NCBI RefSeq assembly: GCF_000725495.1
Contig: NZ_JNZD01000052.1
Span: 1 to 17,122 of the forward strand
DNA length: 17,122 nt
Direction: 5' to 3'
From: Streptomyces aureus
Lineage (GTDB): Bacteria > Actinomycetota > Actinomycetes > Streptomycetales > Streptomycetaceae
The notes beneath the pieces were generated by a model, which worked only from the letters and a program-made list of their open reading frames with translations, searched no databases and had not been told where the DNA came from. This document shows positions 6,383 to 12,226 of the stretch, piece by piece (the stretch's first letter is position 1; each line of letters starts with the position of its first letter). The translations under genes were made by a program, and so were the position numbers.

Positions 6383-7171
6383 ATGCTCTCGGAACCACGC
6401 TCAGGACAGCTGGCCGCATGGGGAAATGCCCTTTTGGCCGGACTTGTTTCGCCGGACGACGCCGTGCTCGCCATCGTCGGGGACGACGCGGTGCACCGGG
6501 TCGAGGGGTTGCCCGGCGAGTCGGGGCCCGTCGGGCTGACGCTCGCCCTCGGCCGGCTGCGGGGACTCGGGGTGACCGGGCTGCGGGTGGCGCTGCCCGC
6601 GCCGGGTCATCCGCTCGGGCTCAGCGGGCCGCCCGAGTTCAACGCGCGCGCCCTCGAGGCGGAGGAGGCCGTGGTCTGTCACGGGGCGGCGCTGGGGCTC
6701 GTGCCCGAGGTGTACGAGGCCGGGCCCGCGGGTGACGTCCACGTCGAGGTCGTGTGGCACTGCCTCGCCGTGCGTGAGGCGCCGCCGGCCGACGTGCCCT
6801 CGCTCGGGGAGGCGGAGCGGGAGCTGGCGGAGGCGCTCCGCGAGGCGACGGAGGTGCTGTCGCGGCTGGACGTGGCCGGGTCGGGGCCGGTCGCTGCGGC
6901 GGCGATCGATGCGTACCGAGCTCGGGCGGAGCGGGGACGGGAGGTGCTGGCTCCGGGGTATCCGCCGCGGGCGGTGCGTGTGCTGGAGCTGGCGCAGCGG
7001 GTCGGGATGCTGATCTCGGTGGCGTACGAGAGTGGGCACGGTGGGGCGGTGAGCGCGTCGGAGATGGCGGCGCGGGGCGAGGCTCTGCGTCCGGTGGAGC
7101 GGACGGCTCGGCGGGCTCAGGTCGCGGCGTACAACGCGTTCGTGGAGGAGCGGGAGCGGGGGGCGCGCTGA
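6383..7171 (+). CDS. Conserved hypothetical protein, 262 residues
   Basis: I do not recognise a named domain. The protein begins MLSEPRSGQLAAWGNALLAG and is rich in Ala, Glu, Gly and Leu. It has no signal peptide or membrane segment and looks cytosolic. The first half appears alpha/beta (VSPDDAVLAIVGDD, GLRVALPAPGHPLGL). The second half is strongly helical, with many Ala/Glu/Arg residues from about 135 to the end (LGEAERELAEALREATEVL). Codon use is typical Streptomyces with very high GC at third positions, so it is a real gene. It stands alone between the divergent ABC ATPase gene and the convergent chaplin gene. It appears to occupy the position of a conserved gene next to chpE in other Streptomyces, from memory. 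The start is supported by a -10 hexamer 6 nt upstream. Confidence 0.8.
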   Translation: MLSEPRSGQLAAWGNALLAGLVSPDDAVLAIVGDDAVHRVEGLPGESGPVGLTLALGRLRGLGVTGLRVALPAPGHPLGLSGPPEFNARALEAEEAVVCHGAALGLVPEVYEAGPAGDVHVEVVWHCLAVREAPPADVPSLGEAERELAEALREATEVLSRLDVAGSGPVAAAAIDAYRARAERGREVLAPGYPPRAVRVLELAQRVGMLISVAYESGHGGAVSASEMAARGEALRPVERTARRAQVAAYNAFVEERERGAR

Positions 7172-7245
7172 GGTTGTGGGGGGCGTGGGGGGCTTTGCCG
7201 GAGCGCGGGGGCGTGCGGGTGCGGGTTCCGGAGGGCGCGCATGGG

Positions 7246-7283
7246 GAAGGGCCCCGCGGAACGTTTCCGTTCGGGGGCCCTTC
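7246..7283. terminator. Bidirectional hairpin between the hypothetical gene and the chaplin gene
   Basis: GAAGGGCCCC (7246-7255) pairs exactly with GGGGCCCTTC (7274-7283). An inner GAACG/CGTTC stem closes a TTTC tetraloop (7264-7267). The hairpin lies between convergent stop codons and lacks a T-run. Confidence 0.82.
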
Positions 7284-7296
7284 TGGGCGGCGTGGC

Positions 7297-7536
7297 TCAG
7301 CCGTTGACGCCCGTGTTGCCGAACGCCGGGTTCAGGAGACCGACGACGTTGACGGAGTCGCCCACCACGTTCACGGGGATGTGAACGGGGACCTGGACGA
7401 CGTTGCCGGAGACCACGCCCGGCGACTGTGCGGCAGCGCCCTTGGCGCCCGAGTCGGCGACGGCGGCACCGGCGCAGGCGCCCGTGGCGATACCGGCGAC
7501 GGTGACGGCCAGGGCGGCCTTCTTGGCGATGTTCAT
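7297..7536 (-). CDS. Short chaplin without cysteines, second copy beside chpE
   Basis: A 79-residue secreted protein. The N-terminal signal peptide (MNIAKKAALAVTVAGIATGA...AVA) is probably cleaved near residue 27-28. A single chaplin domain follows: PGVVSGNVVQVPVHIPVNV and DSVNVVGLLNPAFGNTGVNG. Short chaplins are surface-active amyloid-forming proteins that coat aerial hyphae and spores. The two cysteines found in most short chaplins are absent from the mature part (the only Cys is in the signal peptide), a ChpE-like trait. The ATG has AGGAGGA ideally placed. It lies 196 bp downstream of chpE and appears to be its divergent tandem duplicate. A BldN-like promoter precedes it. Confidence 0.93.
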   Translation of the reverse strand: MNIAKKAALAVTVAGIATGACAGAAVADSGAKGAAAQSPGVVSGNVVQVPVHIPVNVVGDSVNVVGLLNPAFGNTGVNG

Positions 7537-7591
7537 GGGAAGTGTTCCTCCTGCTTTCACGGATCCGACCCTGCCGAGGGCCGTACGCTGA

Positions 7592-7619
7592 GCAACGCCG
7601 GGAAGCCGAGGACGGCACG
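7592..7619 (-). promoter_or_regulatory. Candidate SigBldN promoter of the second chaplin gene
   Basis: On the minus strand CGTGCC (7614-7619) and CGTTGC (7592-7597) are separated by 16 bp. The SigBldN consensus, which controls several chaplin genes, is CGTAAC-N16-CGTTGA. The match is 4/6 and 5/6 with exact spacing. The predicted start would be about 45-50 nt before the ATG. Confidence 0.4.
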
Positions 7620-7732
7620 GGGAGCCGGGCCGATTGCCCCGTCCGGTGCAGTCCGCGGATGAGCCGACAAGCAGACCGGCCCCCCAGGGACTCCCTGGAA
7701 GGCCGGTGGTCACGCTCGCCGCGACGGGGAAC

Positions 7733-7978
7733 TCAGCGGTTGAGGCCGAGGTTGCCGAAGGCCGGGTTCAGGGCGCCGATGACGTTCACGCTGTTGCCGA
7801 CCACGTTCACCGGGACGTCGACCGGGGCCTGGACGACGTTGCCGGAGACCACGCCCGGGGAGCCCACGGCCTTGCCGGCCGCCGAGGCGCCGTCCGCCGC
7901 CGAGGCCATCCCCGCGCCGGCGGCGACGAGGCCGCCCGCCACCATCGCGACAGCCGTGAACTTCTTCAGGTTCTTCAC
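7733..7978 (-). CDS. chpE: Chaplin E (short chaplin without cysteines)
   Basis: An 81-residue protein starting with GTG 7978 (VKNLKKFTAVAMVAGGLVAA). The signal peptide ends near ASA (residues 25-27). A chaplin domain follows (GSPGVVSGNVVQAPVDVPVN, then GNSVNVIGALNPAFGNLGLN). There are no cysteines at all, the hallmark of ChpE, one of the two minimal short chaplins of S. coelicolor; the sequence closely follows that ChpE from memory. Chaplins assemble into amyloid fibres that lower surface tension for aerial growth. A GAGGAGGGG ribosome site lies about 8 nt before the GTG, directly after a GC-rich palindrome. The response-regulator gene ends 145 bp upstream on the same strand. Confidence 0.95.
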   Translation of the reverse strand: MKNLKKFTAVAMVAGGLVAAGAGMASAADGASAAGKAVGSPGVVSGNVVQAPVDVPVNVVGNSVNVIGALNPAFGNLGLNR

Positions 7979-8002
7979 TTGCGAAACCCCTCCTCGCGAA
8001 CA

Positions 8003-8021
8003 CCGCGGCGGACCGCCGCGG
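8003..8021 (-). promoter_or_regulatory. GC palindrome in the chpE leader next to the ribosome site
   Basis: CCGCGGCGG-A-CCGCCGCGG is a perfect 9-bp inverted repeat around one base. It ends about 5 nt before the GAGGAGG ribosome site of chpE. As RNA it would form a stable hairpin with a 5-nt or smaller loop next to the initiation region. Its function is unknown. Confidence 0.4.
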
Positions 8022-8069
8022 CGCACTGGAGAACGGCGGGGCCCCACGGAGGATGCGCCATCCGGGTGA

Positions 8070-8087
8070 CATACACCCGACGGTATG
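8070..8087. promoter_or_regulatory. CATAC-N8-GTATG inverted repeat upstream of chpE
   Basis: CATAC (8070-8074) and GTATG (8083-8087) form an inverted repeat about 95-110 bp before the chpE start and about 37 bp after the end of the regulator gene. The spacing suits a dimeric regulator such as a NarL-family protein. It is weak evidence on its own. Confidence 0.28.
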
Positions 8088-8123
8088 AATCTCAGACCGG
8101 AGCGGAGCACTCCGAGTTGACGA

Positions 8124-8765
8124 TCAGTCCGCGATCCCGTGGCGTACGGCCCAGAGCGCGGCCTGGGTGCGGTCGGCGAGGTCGAGCTTCATCAGGATGT
8201 TCGAGACATGGGTCTTCACCGTCTTCTCGGAGAGGACCAGGGCGCGGGCGATCTCCCGGTTGGAGCGGCCGTCCGCGATCAGGCCGAGCACCTCCCGTTC
8301 CCGGTCGGTGAGCGAGACGCCCCTCCCCTGGCCCGAGTTGGCCTCCTCCTGGGACAACAGGGCGTTCGCGACCTCGGGTTGCAGCACGACGTGTCCCGCG
8401 TGGACCGAGCGGATGGCTCCGGCCAGCGCGTCGGGGTCGACGTCCTTGTACACGTACCCGGCGGCGCCCGCGCGCAGCGCCGGTACCACCGTGCGCTGTT
8501 CGGTGAAGCTGGTGACGATCAGCACCCGGGCGGGGTTGGCGAGTTCGCGGAGTTTGCGCAGCGCGTCGATGCCGTCCATCCCCGGCATCTTGACGTCCAT
8601 GAGGACGATGTCCGGTCTCAGCTCCTCGGCGCGGGTGACTCCCTCGGCTCCGTCGGACGCCTCGCCGACGACCTCGATGTCGTCCTGCACCTCGAGGAAG
8701 GTGCGCAGTCCCCGGCGGACGACCTGGTGGTCGTCCACGAGCAGCACCTTGATTGCGTCAGCCAC
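8124..8765 (-). CDS. NarL/FixJ-family response regulator
   Basis: A 213-residue two-component response regulator. The receiver domain (1-120) has the acidic pair Asp11-Asp12, phosphoacceptor Asp57 (VLMDVKMPG), Thr85 and Lys107. The LuxR-type helix-turn-helix (about 150-213) has SLTDREREVLGLIADGRSNR and the recognition region SEKTVKTHVSNIL. It starts with GTG 8765, overlapping the last codons of the sensor kinase gene by 8 bp (GTGGCTGA), so translation is probably coupled. It reads toward the chaplin genes, but a 145-bp gap with its own possible control sites separates them. The genes it regulates cannot be read from the sequence. Confidence 0.96.
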   Translation of the reverse strand: MADAIKVLLVDDHQVVRRGLRTFLEVQDDIEVVGEASDGAEGVTRAEELRPDIVLMDVKMPGMDGIDALRKLRELANPARVLIVTSFTEQRTVVPALRAGAAGYVYKDVDPDALAGAIRSVHAGHVVLQPEVANALLSQEEANSGQGRGVSLTDREREVLGLIADGRSNREIARALVLSEKTVKTHVSNILMKLDLADRTQAALWAVRHGIAD

Positions 8766-9924
8766 CAGGGACCTCCATCTCGATCACGGTGCCCTTCCCG
8801 GGCGCCGACTCCACGGTGAGTGTGCCGCCGACCCCGCTCGCCCGGTCCCGCATGGACACCAGGCCGAGATGGCGGCCGGCGCTGCGTATCGCGGCCGGGT
8901 CGAAGCCGCAGCCGTCGTCGCGGACGTGCAGGACGGCGCCGGGGCCGCGGCGGTACAGGGTGACGTCGACGCGGGCGGCGCCGGAGTGCCGCAGGGCGTT
9001 GTGCAGGGCCTCCTGGGAGACCCTGAGCACGGCCTCCTCCTGGGAGGCGGGCAGGGCCCGTACTCCATGGCCGGCGAACGTCACGCGCGCGGTGTGCGCG
9101 CGGTCGAGGACCTGGACCTGGGTGCGCAGGGTGGCGACGAGTCCGTCCTCGTCGAGCGCGGCCGGGCGCAACTCGACGACGGCGGCGCGCAGTTCCTCGG
9201 CGGCCTCCGCGGCGAGCGCGGCCACGTGCTGGAGTTCGCCCTTGGCACGGGAGGGGTCCCGGTCGACGAGGGTGGCGGCGGCCTGCGCGGTCAGGCGCAG
9301 GGAGAACAGCTTCTGGCTGACGGCGTCGTGCAGTTCGTGCGCGAGCCGGGAGCGTTCCTCCGCGATGGTGAGTTCGCGGCTGCGTTCGTAGAGCCGGGCG
9401 TTGGTGAGGGCGATCGCCGCGTGCTGGGCGAGGATGGTGAGGAGTTCCTCGTCGTCCTCGGTGAAGCCGCAGCGGCCGTTCGGCCCGGGGCACGGCGGCT
9501 CCCCCTCGGGCCGCATCTTGTTCGCGAGGAACAGCGCGCCGATGATCTCGTCGCCGTCGCGGATGGGCAGGCCGAGGAAGTCGGACATGTCGGGGTGGGC
9601 CGCGGGCCAGCCCTCGAACCGGGGGTCCTGGCGTACGTCGGCGAGGCGCTCGGTGCGGGCCTCGCGCAGCATCGCGGCGAGGATGCCGTGCTGGCGCGGG
9701 AGCGGTCCGATGGCCTTCCACTGCGTGTCGCTGACGCCGTCGACGACGAACTGGGCGAAGCCGCCGTGGTCGTCGGGCACGCCCAGGGCCGCGTACTGGG
9801 CGTCGAGCAGTTCGCGGGCCGAGGCGACGATCGTCTTGAGGACGTCGCGCACCTCCAGATGCCTGCTCATGGCCAGCAGCGCGGCGCTCACCGCCGACAG
9901 GCCCGACCGGGGTCCGTGACTCAT
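8758..9924 (-). CDS. GAF-domain sensor histidine kinase (HisKA_3 type)
   Basis: A 388-residue cytosolic kinase without membrane segments. A GAF domain covers about residues 25-175 (FLGLPIRDGDEIIGALFLAN). Two cysteines (145 and 152) sit in a short insert PPCPGPNGRCGF that could bind metal or sense redox. The dimerisation/phosphotransfer segment is ERSRLAHELHDAVSQKLFSL with the likely phosphoacceptor His199. The ATPase has an N-box SQEALHNALRH (Asn309), G1 DDGCGFD (336-342) and a G2-type GKGT. It pairs with the overlapping response regulator. The architecture resembles DevS/NreB-type soluble sensors, but the ligand is unknown. ATG 9924 is preferred over an in-frame TTG at 9933, which lies inside the likely -10. 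Confidence 0.94.
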   Translation of the reverse strand: MSHGPRSGLSAVSAALLAMSRHLEVRDVLKTIVASARELLDAQYAALGVPDDHGGFAQFVVDGVSDTQWKAIGPLPRQHGILAAMLREARTERLADVRQDPRFEGWPAAHPDMSDFLGLPIRDGDEIIGALFLANKMRPEGEPPCPGPNGRCGFTEDDEELLTILAQHAAIALTNARLYERSRELTIAEERSRLAHELHDAVSQKLFSLRLTAQAAATLVDRDPSRAKGELQHVAALAAEAAEELRAAVVELRPAALDEDGLVATLRTQVQVLDRAHTARVTFAGHGVRALPASQEEAVLRVSQEALHNALRHSGAARVDVTLYRRGPGAVLHVRDDGCGFDPAAIRSAGRHLGLVSMRDRASGVGGTLTVESAPGKGTVIEMEVPGG

Positions 9925-9931
9925 GGACCCC

Positions 9932-9937
9932 AAACTA
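9932..9937 (-). promoter_or_regulatory. -10 hexamer for a probable leaderless kinase-regulator transcript
   Basis: Read minus, TAGTTT is followed by GGGGTCC (7 nt) and the ATG at 9924. Transcription would begin at or within a base of the start codon. No clear -35 is found. Confidence 0.4.
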
Positions 9938-9982
9938 CCTGCGGGTGTGACAGCGCGTATCGGGCCGGCGGCCTCGTCCGCC

Positions 9983-9995
9983 GGTCCCTTGGACC
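9983..9995. promoter_or_regulatory. GGTCC-CTT-GGACC palindrome between the kinase and SDR genes
   Basis: A 13-bp perfect inverted repeat lies about 46 bp upstream of the kinase -10 in the divergent spacer. A second repeat, CCCTT...AAGGG (9986-9990/10003-10007), overlaps it. This looks like an operator, possibly for the adjacent regulator. It is not the classical DosR arrangement (GGGAC...GTCCC). Confidence 0.3.
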
Positions 9996-10108
9996 TAGGA
10001 CGAAGGGCCCCTGATCGTTGCGGCCCGCGTACGAGGCGCCCGCGCCGGACCCGTTCCTACGGTAAGGGCATCCGCCGGGAAGGCGGCCGGAGCGAGGGGA
10101 CGGATGTC

Positions 10109-10804
10109 ATGCCGGTAGCGATCATCACAGGGGCCTCGAAGGGGCTGGGGAGGGCGCTCGGAGCGGCGCTGGCCGGGCGCGGCTGGGATCTGGTGCTCGA
10201 CGCCAGGACCGCCGGGGTGCTGGCGGAGACCGCGGAGGAGCTCGCCGCGTACGGGACACGGGTGGAGGCGCTGCCCGGGGACGTGACGGACGCGGGTCAC
10301 CGCGCCGAGCTGGTGGCCGCGGCCCGGAAGCTGGGCGGTGTCGACCTGCTCGTGAACAACGCGAGCGCGCTGGGCGCGGAGCCGCTGGTGCGGCTGGAGG
10401 AGCTGGGTCTCGAGGGGCTGCGGCGGGCCCTGGAGGTCAATGTGGTCGCCGCGCTGGGTCTGGTACAGGAGGCGCTGCCGCTGCTGAGGGCCGCCGGGGA
10501 GGGCGCGGTCGTGGGGGTCAGTTCGGACGCGGCGGCGGAGGCGTACGAGACCTGGGGCGGCTACGGGGCCTCGAAGGCCGCGCTCGACCATCTGTCGGCG
10601 GTGCTCGGTGTGGAGGAGCCGGGTCTGCGGGTGTGGGCGGTGGACCCGGGGGACATGGGGACGGACCTCTATACGGCGGCCGTGCCGGAGGACGACGATC
10701 CCCGGCCGGCGCCGGCCGAGGTGGTCCCGGCCTTCCTGCGTCTGCTCGACGAGCGGCCGGCCAGTGGGCGCTACGCGGCCTCGGACCTGCTGGAGGGACG
10801 GTGA
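10109..10804 (+). CDS. Short-chain dehydrogenase/reductase (SDR), NAD(P)-binding
   Basis: A 231-residue classical SDR. The nucleotide motif TGASKGLG covers residues 7-14. An acidic GDVTD follows (58-62), with NNAS at 83-86, Asn111, catalytic Ser139, and Tyr152-x3-Lys156 (GYGASK). The DPGDMGTDLY segment after the active site matches many SDRs. The substrate cannot be predicted. ATG 10109 has GAGGGGA about 8 nt upstream. The stop overlaps the GTG of the QueA-family gene as GTGA, so the two are co-translated and perhaps functionally linked. A TACGGT -10-like hexamer lies at 10058-10063. Confidence 0.94.
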   Translation: MPVAIITGASKGLGRALGAALAGRGWDLVLDARTAGVLAETAEELAAYGTRVEALPGDVTDAGHRAELVAAARKLGGVDLLVNNASALGAEPLVRLEELGLEGLRRALEVNVVAALGLVQEALPLLRAAGEGAVVGVSSDAAAEAYETWGGYGASKAALDHLSAVLGVEEPGLRVWAVDPGDMGTDLYTAAVPEDDDPRPAPAEVVPAFLRLLDERPASGRYAASDLLEGR

Positions 10805-11928
10805 CGACGGCGATGGGGCCTTCGCGGGCCGGGCGGCGCAGGGAGTGGGGAAGCGTTCCCGGGGAGCTCTCGGCGCGGGTGCCCGCCGAGCAGCGCGGTC
10901 CCGGCCGGGACCGTGGCTGCGTACGGCTGCTGTTGTCGCGCGGTACGGAGGTGTCGCATCACGCGTTCGGTGAGCTGCCCCGGCTGCTGCGGGCCGGGGA
11001 CCTGCTCGTCGTCAACACCTCCCCCACGCTGGCGGCGGCCGTGGACGGACGGATCGGGCAGGCGCGCGTGGTGGTGCACTTCTCCACGCGCGGCGACGAC
11101 GGCCGGTGGGCGGTCGAGCTGCGGGATCCCGACGGAAGGGGAACCACGCGCGCGCGTGCGGGCGGGCCCGCGGGAACGGTGGTGGTCCTGCCCGGGGACG
11201 TACGCCTCGTACTGGAGGAACCGCTCTCGGCGCGGGGGTCACGGCTGTGGTGGGCGGGGGCGGCGGACGCGGACGTGGCGGGGCTGCTGCGCCGGCACGG
11301 GCGGCCCATCCGCTACGCGTACACCGAGCGGGACCAGCCGCTGTCCGTCTACCAGACGGTGTTCGCGCTGCCGTCGGACGACGGGGCGGGGAGCGCGGAG
11401 ATGCCGAGCGCGGCGCGCCCCTTCACCGCTCCCCTGGTGGCGGAGCTGGTGAGCCGGGGTGTGCAGTTCGCGCCGGTCACCCTGCACACGGGGGTGGCCT
11501 CGGCCGAGGTACACGAGCCGCCGTATCCGGAGCGGTACGAGGTTCCGGAGGCGTCGGCCCGGCTGATCAACGCGGCGCGGGCCGGCGGGGGCCGGATCGT
11601 CGCGGTCGGTACGACGGCGGTGCGGGCGGTGGAGTCCGCGGCGGGCGAGGACGGGCTGGTGCGGGCGGCGAAGGGATGGACCGGTCTCGTGGTGACTCCG
11701 GAGCGGGGTGTCCGGGCCGTCGACGGACTGCTGACCGGGCTGCACGAGCCGGAGGCCTCGCACCTTCTGATGCTGGAGGCGGTCGCGGGGGAGGCCGCGG
11801 TGGACCGGGGCTACGCCGAGGCGCTGCACCGGCGCTACCTCTGGCACGAGTTCGGCGACGTACACCTCCTCCTCCCCGGGAAAGAGCCTCACTCTGAGCA
11901 TTGCGCCAGCAACTCCCCGTCAGAATGA
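10801..11928 (+). CDS. Divergent QueA-family protein (S-adenosylmethionine:tRNA ribosyltransferase-isomerase-like)
   Basis: A 375-residue protein following the whole QueA layout. The N-terminal half has LLRAGDLLVVN. A central RPFTAPLVAELVSRGVQFAP is followed by TLHTG, then YEVPEASARLINAARAGGGR, IVAVGTTAVRAVESA and GLLTGLHEPEASHLLMLEAV. QueA transfers the ribosyl group of S-adenosylmethionine to 7-aminomethyl-7-deazaguanine in tRNA during queuosine synthesis. The highly conserved NDTRVIPARL segment is here NTSPTLAAAV, and AAPTAGLHFT is SAARPFTAP. The usual activity is therefore uncertain. The start is GTG 10801, overlapping the SDR stop, with GGAGG at 10792-10796. ATG 10813 is possible. Confidence 0.85.
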   Translation: MTTAMGPSRAGRRREWGSVPGELSARVPAEQRGPGRDRGCVRLLLSRGTEVSHHAFGELPRLLRAGDLLVVNTSPTLAAAVDGRIGQARVVVHFSTRGDDGRWAVELRDPDGRGTTRARAGGPAGTVVVLPGDVRLVLEEPLSARGSRLWWAGAADADVAGLLRRHGRPIRYAYTERDQPLSVYQTVFALPSDDGAGSAEMPSAARPFTAPLVAELVSRGVQFAPVTLHTGVASAEVHEPPYPERYEVPEASARLINAARAGGGRIVAVGTTAVRAVESAAGEDGLVRAAKGWTGLVVTPERGVRAVDGLLTGLHEPEASHLLMLEAVAGEAAVDRGYAEALHRRYLWHEFGDVHLLLPGKEPHSEHCASNSPSE

Positions 11929-11929
11929 T

Positions 11930-11951
11930 CGAGGGCCCCTGTGAGCCCTCG
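11930..11951 (+). terminator. Possible terminator after the QueA-family gene
   Basis: CGAGGGC (11930-11936) pairs with GCCCTCG (11945-11951) around an 8-nt loop, immediately after the stop codon. There is no T-run. An alternative pairing of GGGCCC at 11933-11938 and 11956-11961 is possible. Confidence 0.5.
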
Positions 11952-12077
11952 CATAGGGCCCAGGTCACGTACGAAGGTGCATAGGAGATAAAAGGGACAA
12001 GGTGAACAGGGAAGACGTGCCAGTCTGCCCCGATTTGCCCCCTCTGGTTCCACTACCCGACTTCGTAGGTCACACCT

Positions 12078-12106
12078 TTGCCAGCGCATTTTGCGGCCGC
12101 TAAGAA
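12078..12106 (+). promoter_or_regulatory. Promoter of the lytic transglycosylase gene
   Basis: TTGCCA (12078-12083) and TAAGAA (12101-12106) are 17 bp apart, a good primary-sigma promoter in a locally AT-richer stretch. Transcription would start at about 12113, leaving a 107-nt leader before the ATG at 12220. The preceding 11952-12077 holds no gene that I can support. A TACGAAG/CTTCGTA inverted repeat brackets a purine-rich then pyrimidine-rich tract there. Confidence 0.6.
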
Positions 12107-12112
12107 TTGCTC

Positions 12113-12219
12113 ATGTCGCTCAGCGCCTCGGGTTCTCCCCCGGGGCGTTTGTTCCGGAAACACAGTCCCCGACCGGGACGAAGAGCGACCTCCGCGCTAT
12201 TCGAAGAGGTCTGTCAGTC
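12113..12219 (+). promoter_or_regulatory. Structured, riboswitch-like leader of the lytic transglycosylase gene
   Basis: Closing stem P1 pairs GTCGCTC (12115-12121) with GAGCGAC (12183-12189). Inside are three hairpins. H1 is CGCCTCGGG/CCCGGGGCG (12124-12132/12139-12147, one wobble). H2 is TGTT/AACA (12150-12153/12159-12162). H3 is GTCCC/GGGAC (12165-12169/12175-12179). Linkers are 2-3 nt. Separately, GACCTC (12187-12192) pairs perfectly with GAGGTC (12206-12211), which contains the GAGG ribosome site. P1 and this sequestering stem share 12187-12189, so they exclude each other. I recognise no named riboswitch class, and ligand control is inference. Confidence 0.5.
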
Positions 12220-12226
12220 ATGCTGA
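12113..12226 (+). other. Possible leaderless upstream ORF (37 codons) overlapping the transglycosylase start
   Basis: The ATG at 12113 lies 6 nt after the TAAGAA -10, where transcription should begin. The frame begins MSLSASGSPPGRLFRKHSPR and ends at TGA 12224-12226. Its stop therefore overlaps the transglycosylase ATG (12220-12222) in another frame. Translating it would melt the leader structure and could couple initiation. It is a weak ORF without known homology that I recognise. Confidence 0.3.

Noticed and set aside
8167..10014. 615-residue plus-strand ORF
   Set aside because: It is antisense to the well-supported response regulator and kinase genes; such long shadows are normal in GC-rich genomes.
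11952..12076. ydaO-type cyclic di-AMP riboswitch before the transglycosylase gene
   Set aside because: ACCCGAC and TTCGTAGG faintly resemble the 3' part, and the reverse strand has GGAACC followed by GGGGCAAATC. The required conserved core blocks are not present in order on the coding strand, and the best promoter lies downstream.
12115..12189. tRNA gene (7-bp closing stem and three arms)
   Set aside because: Arm and loop sizes (9 bp/6 nt, 4 bp/5 nt, 5 bp/5 nt) do not fit tRNA, and there is no T-loop sequence or 7-nt anticodon loop.
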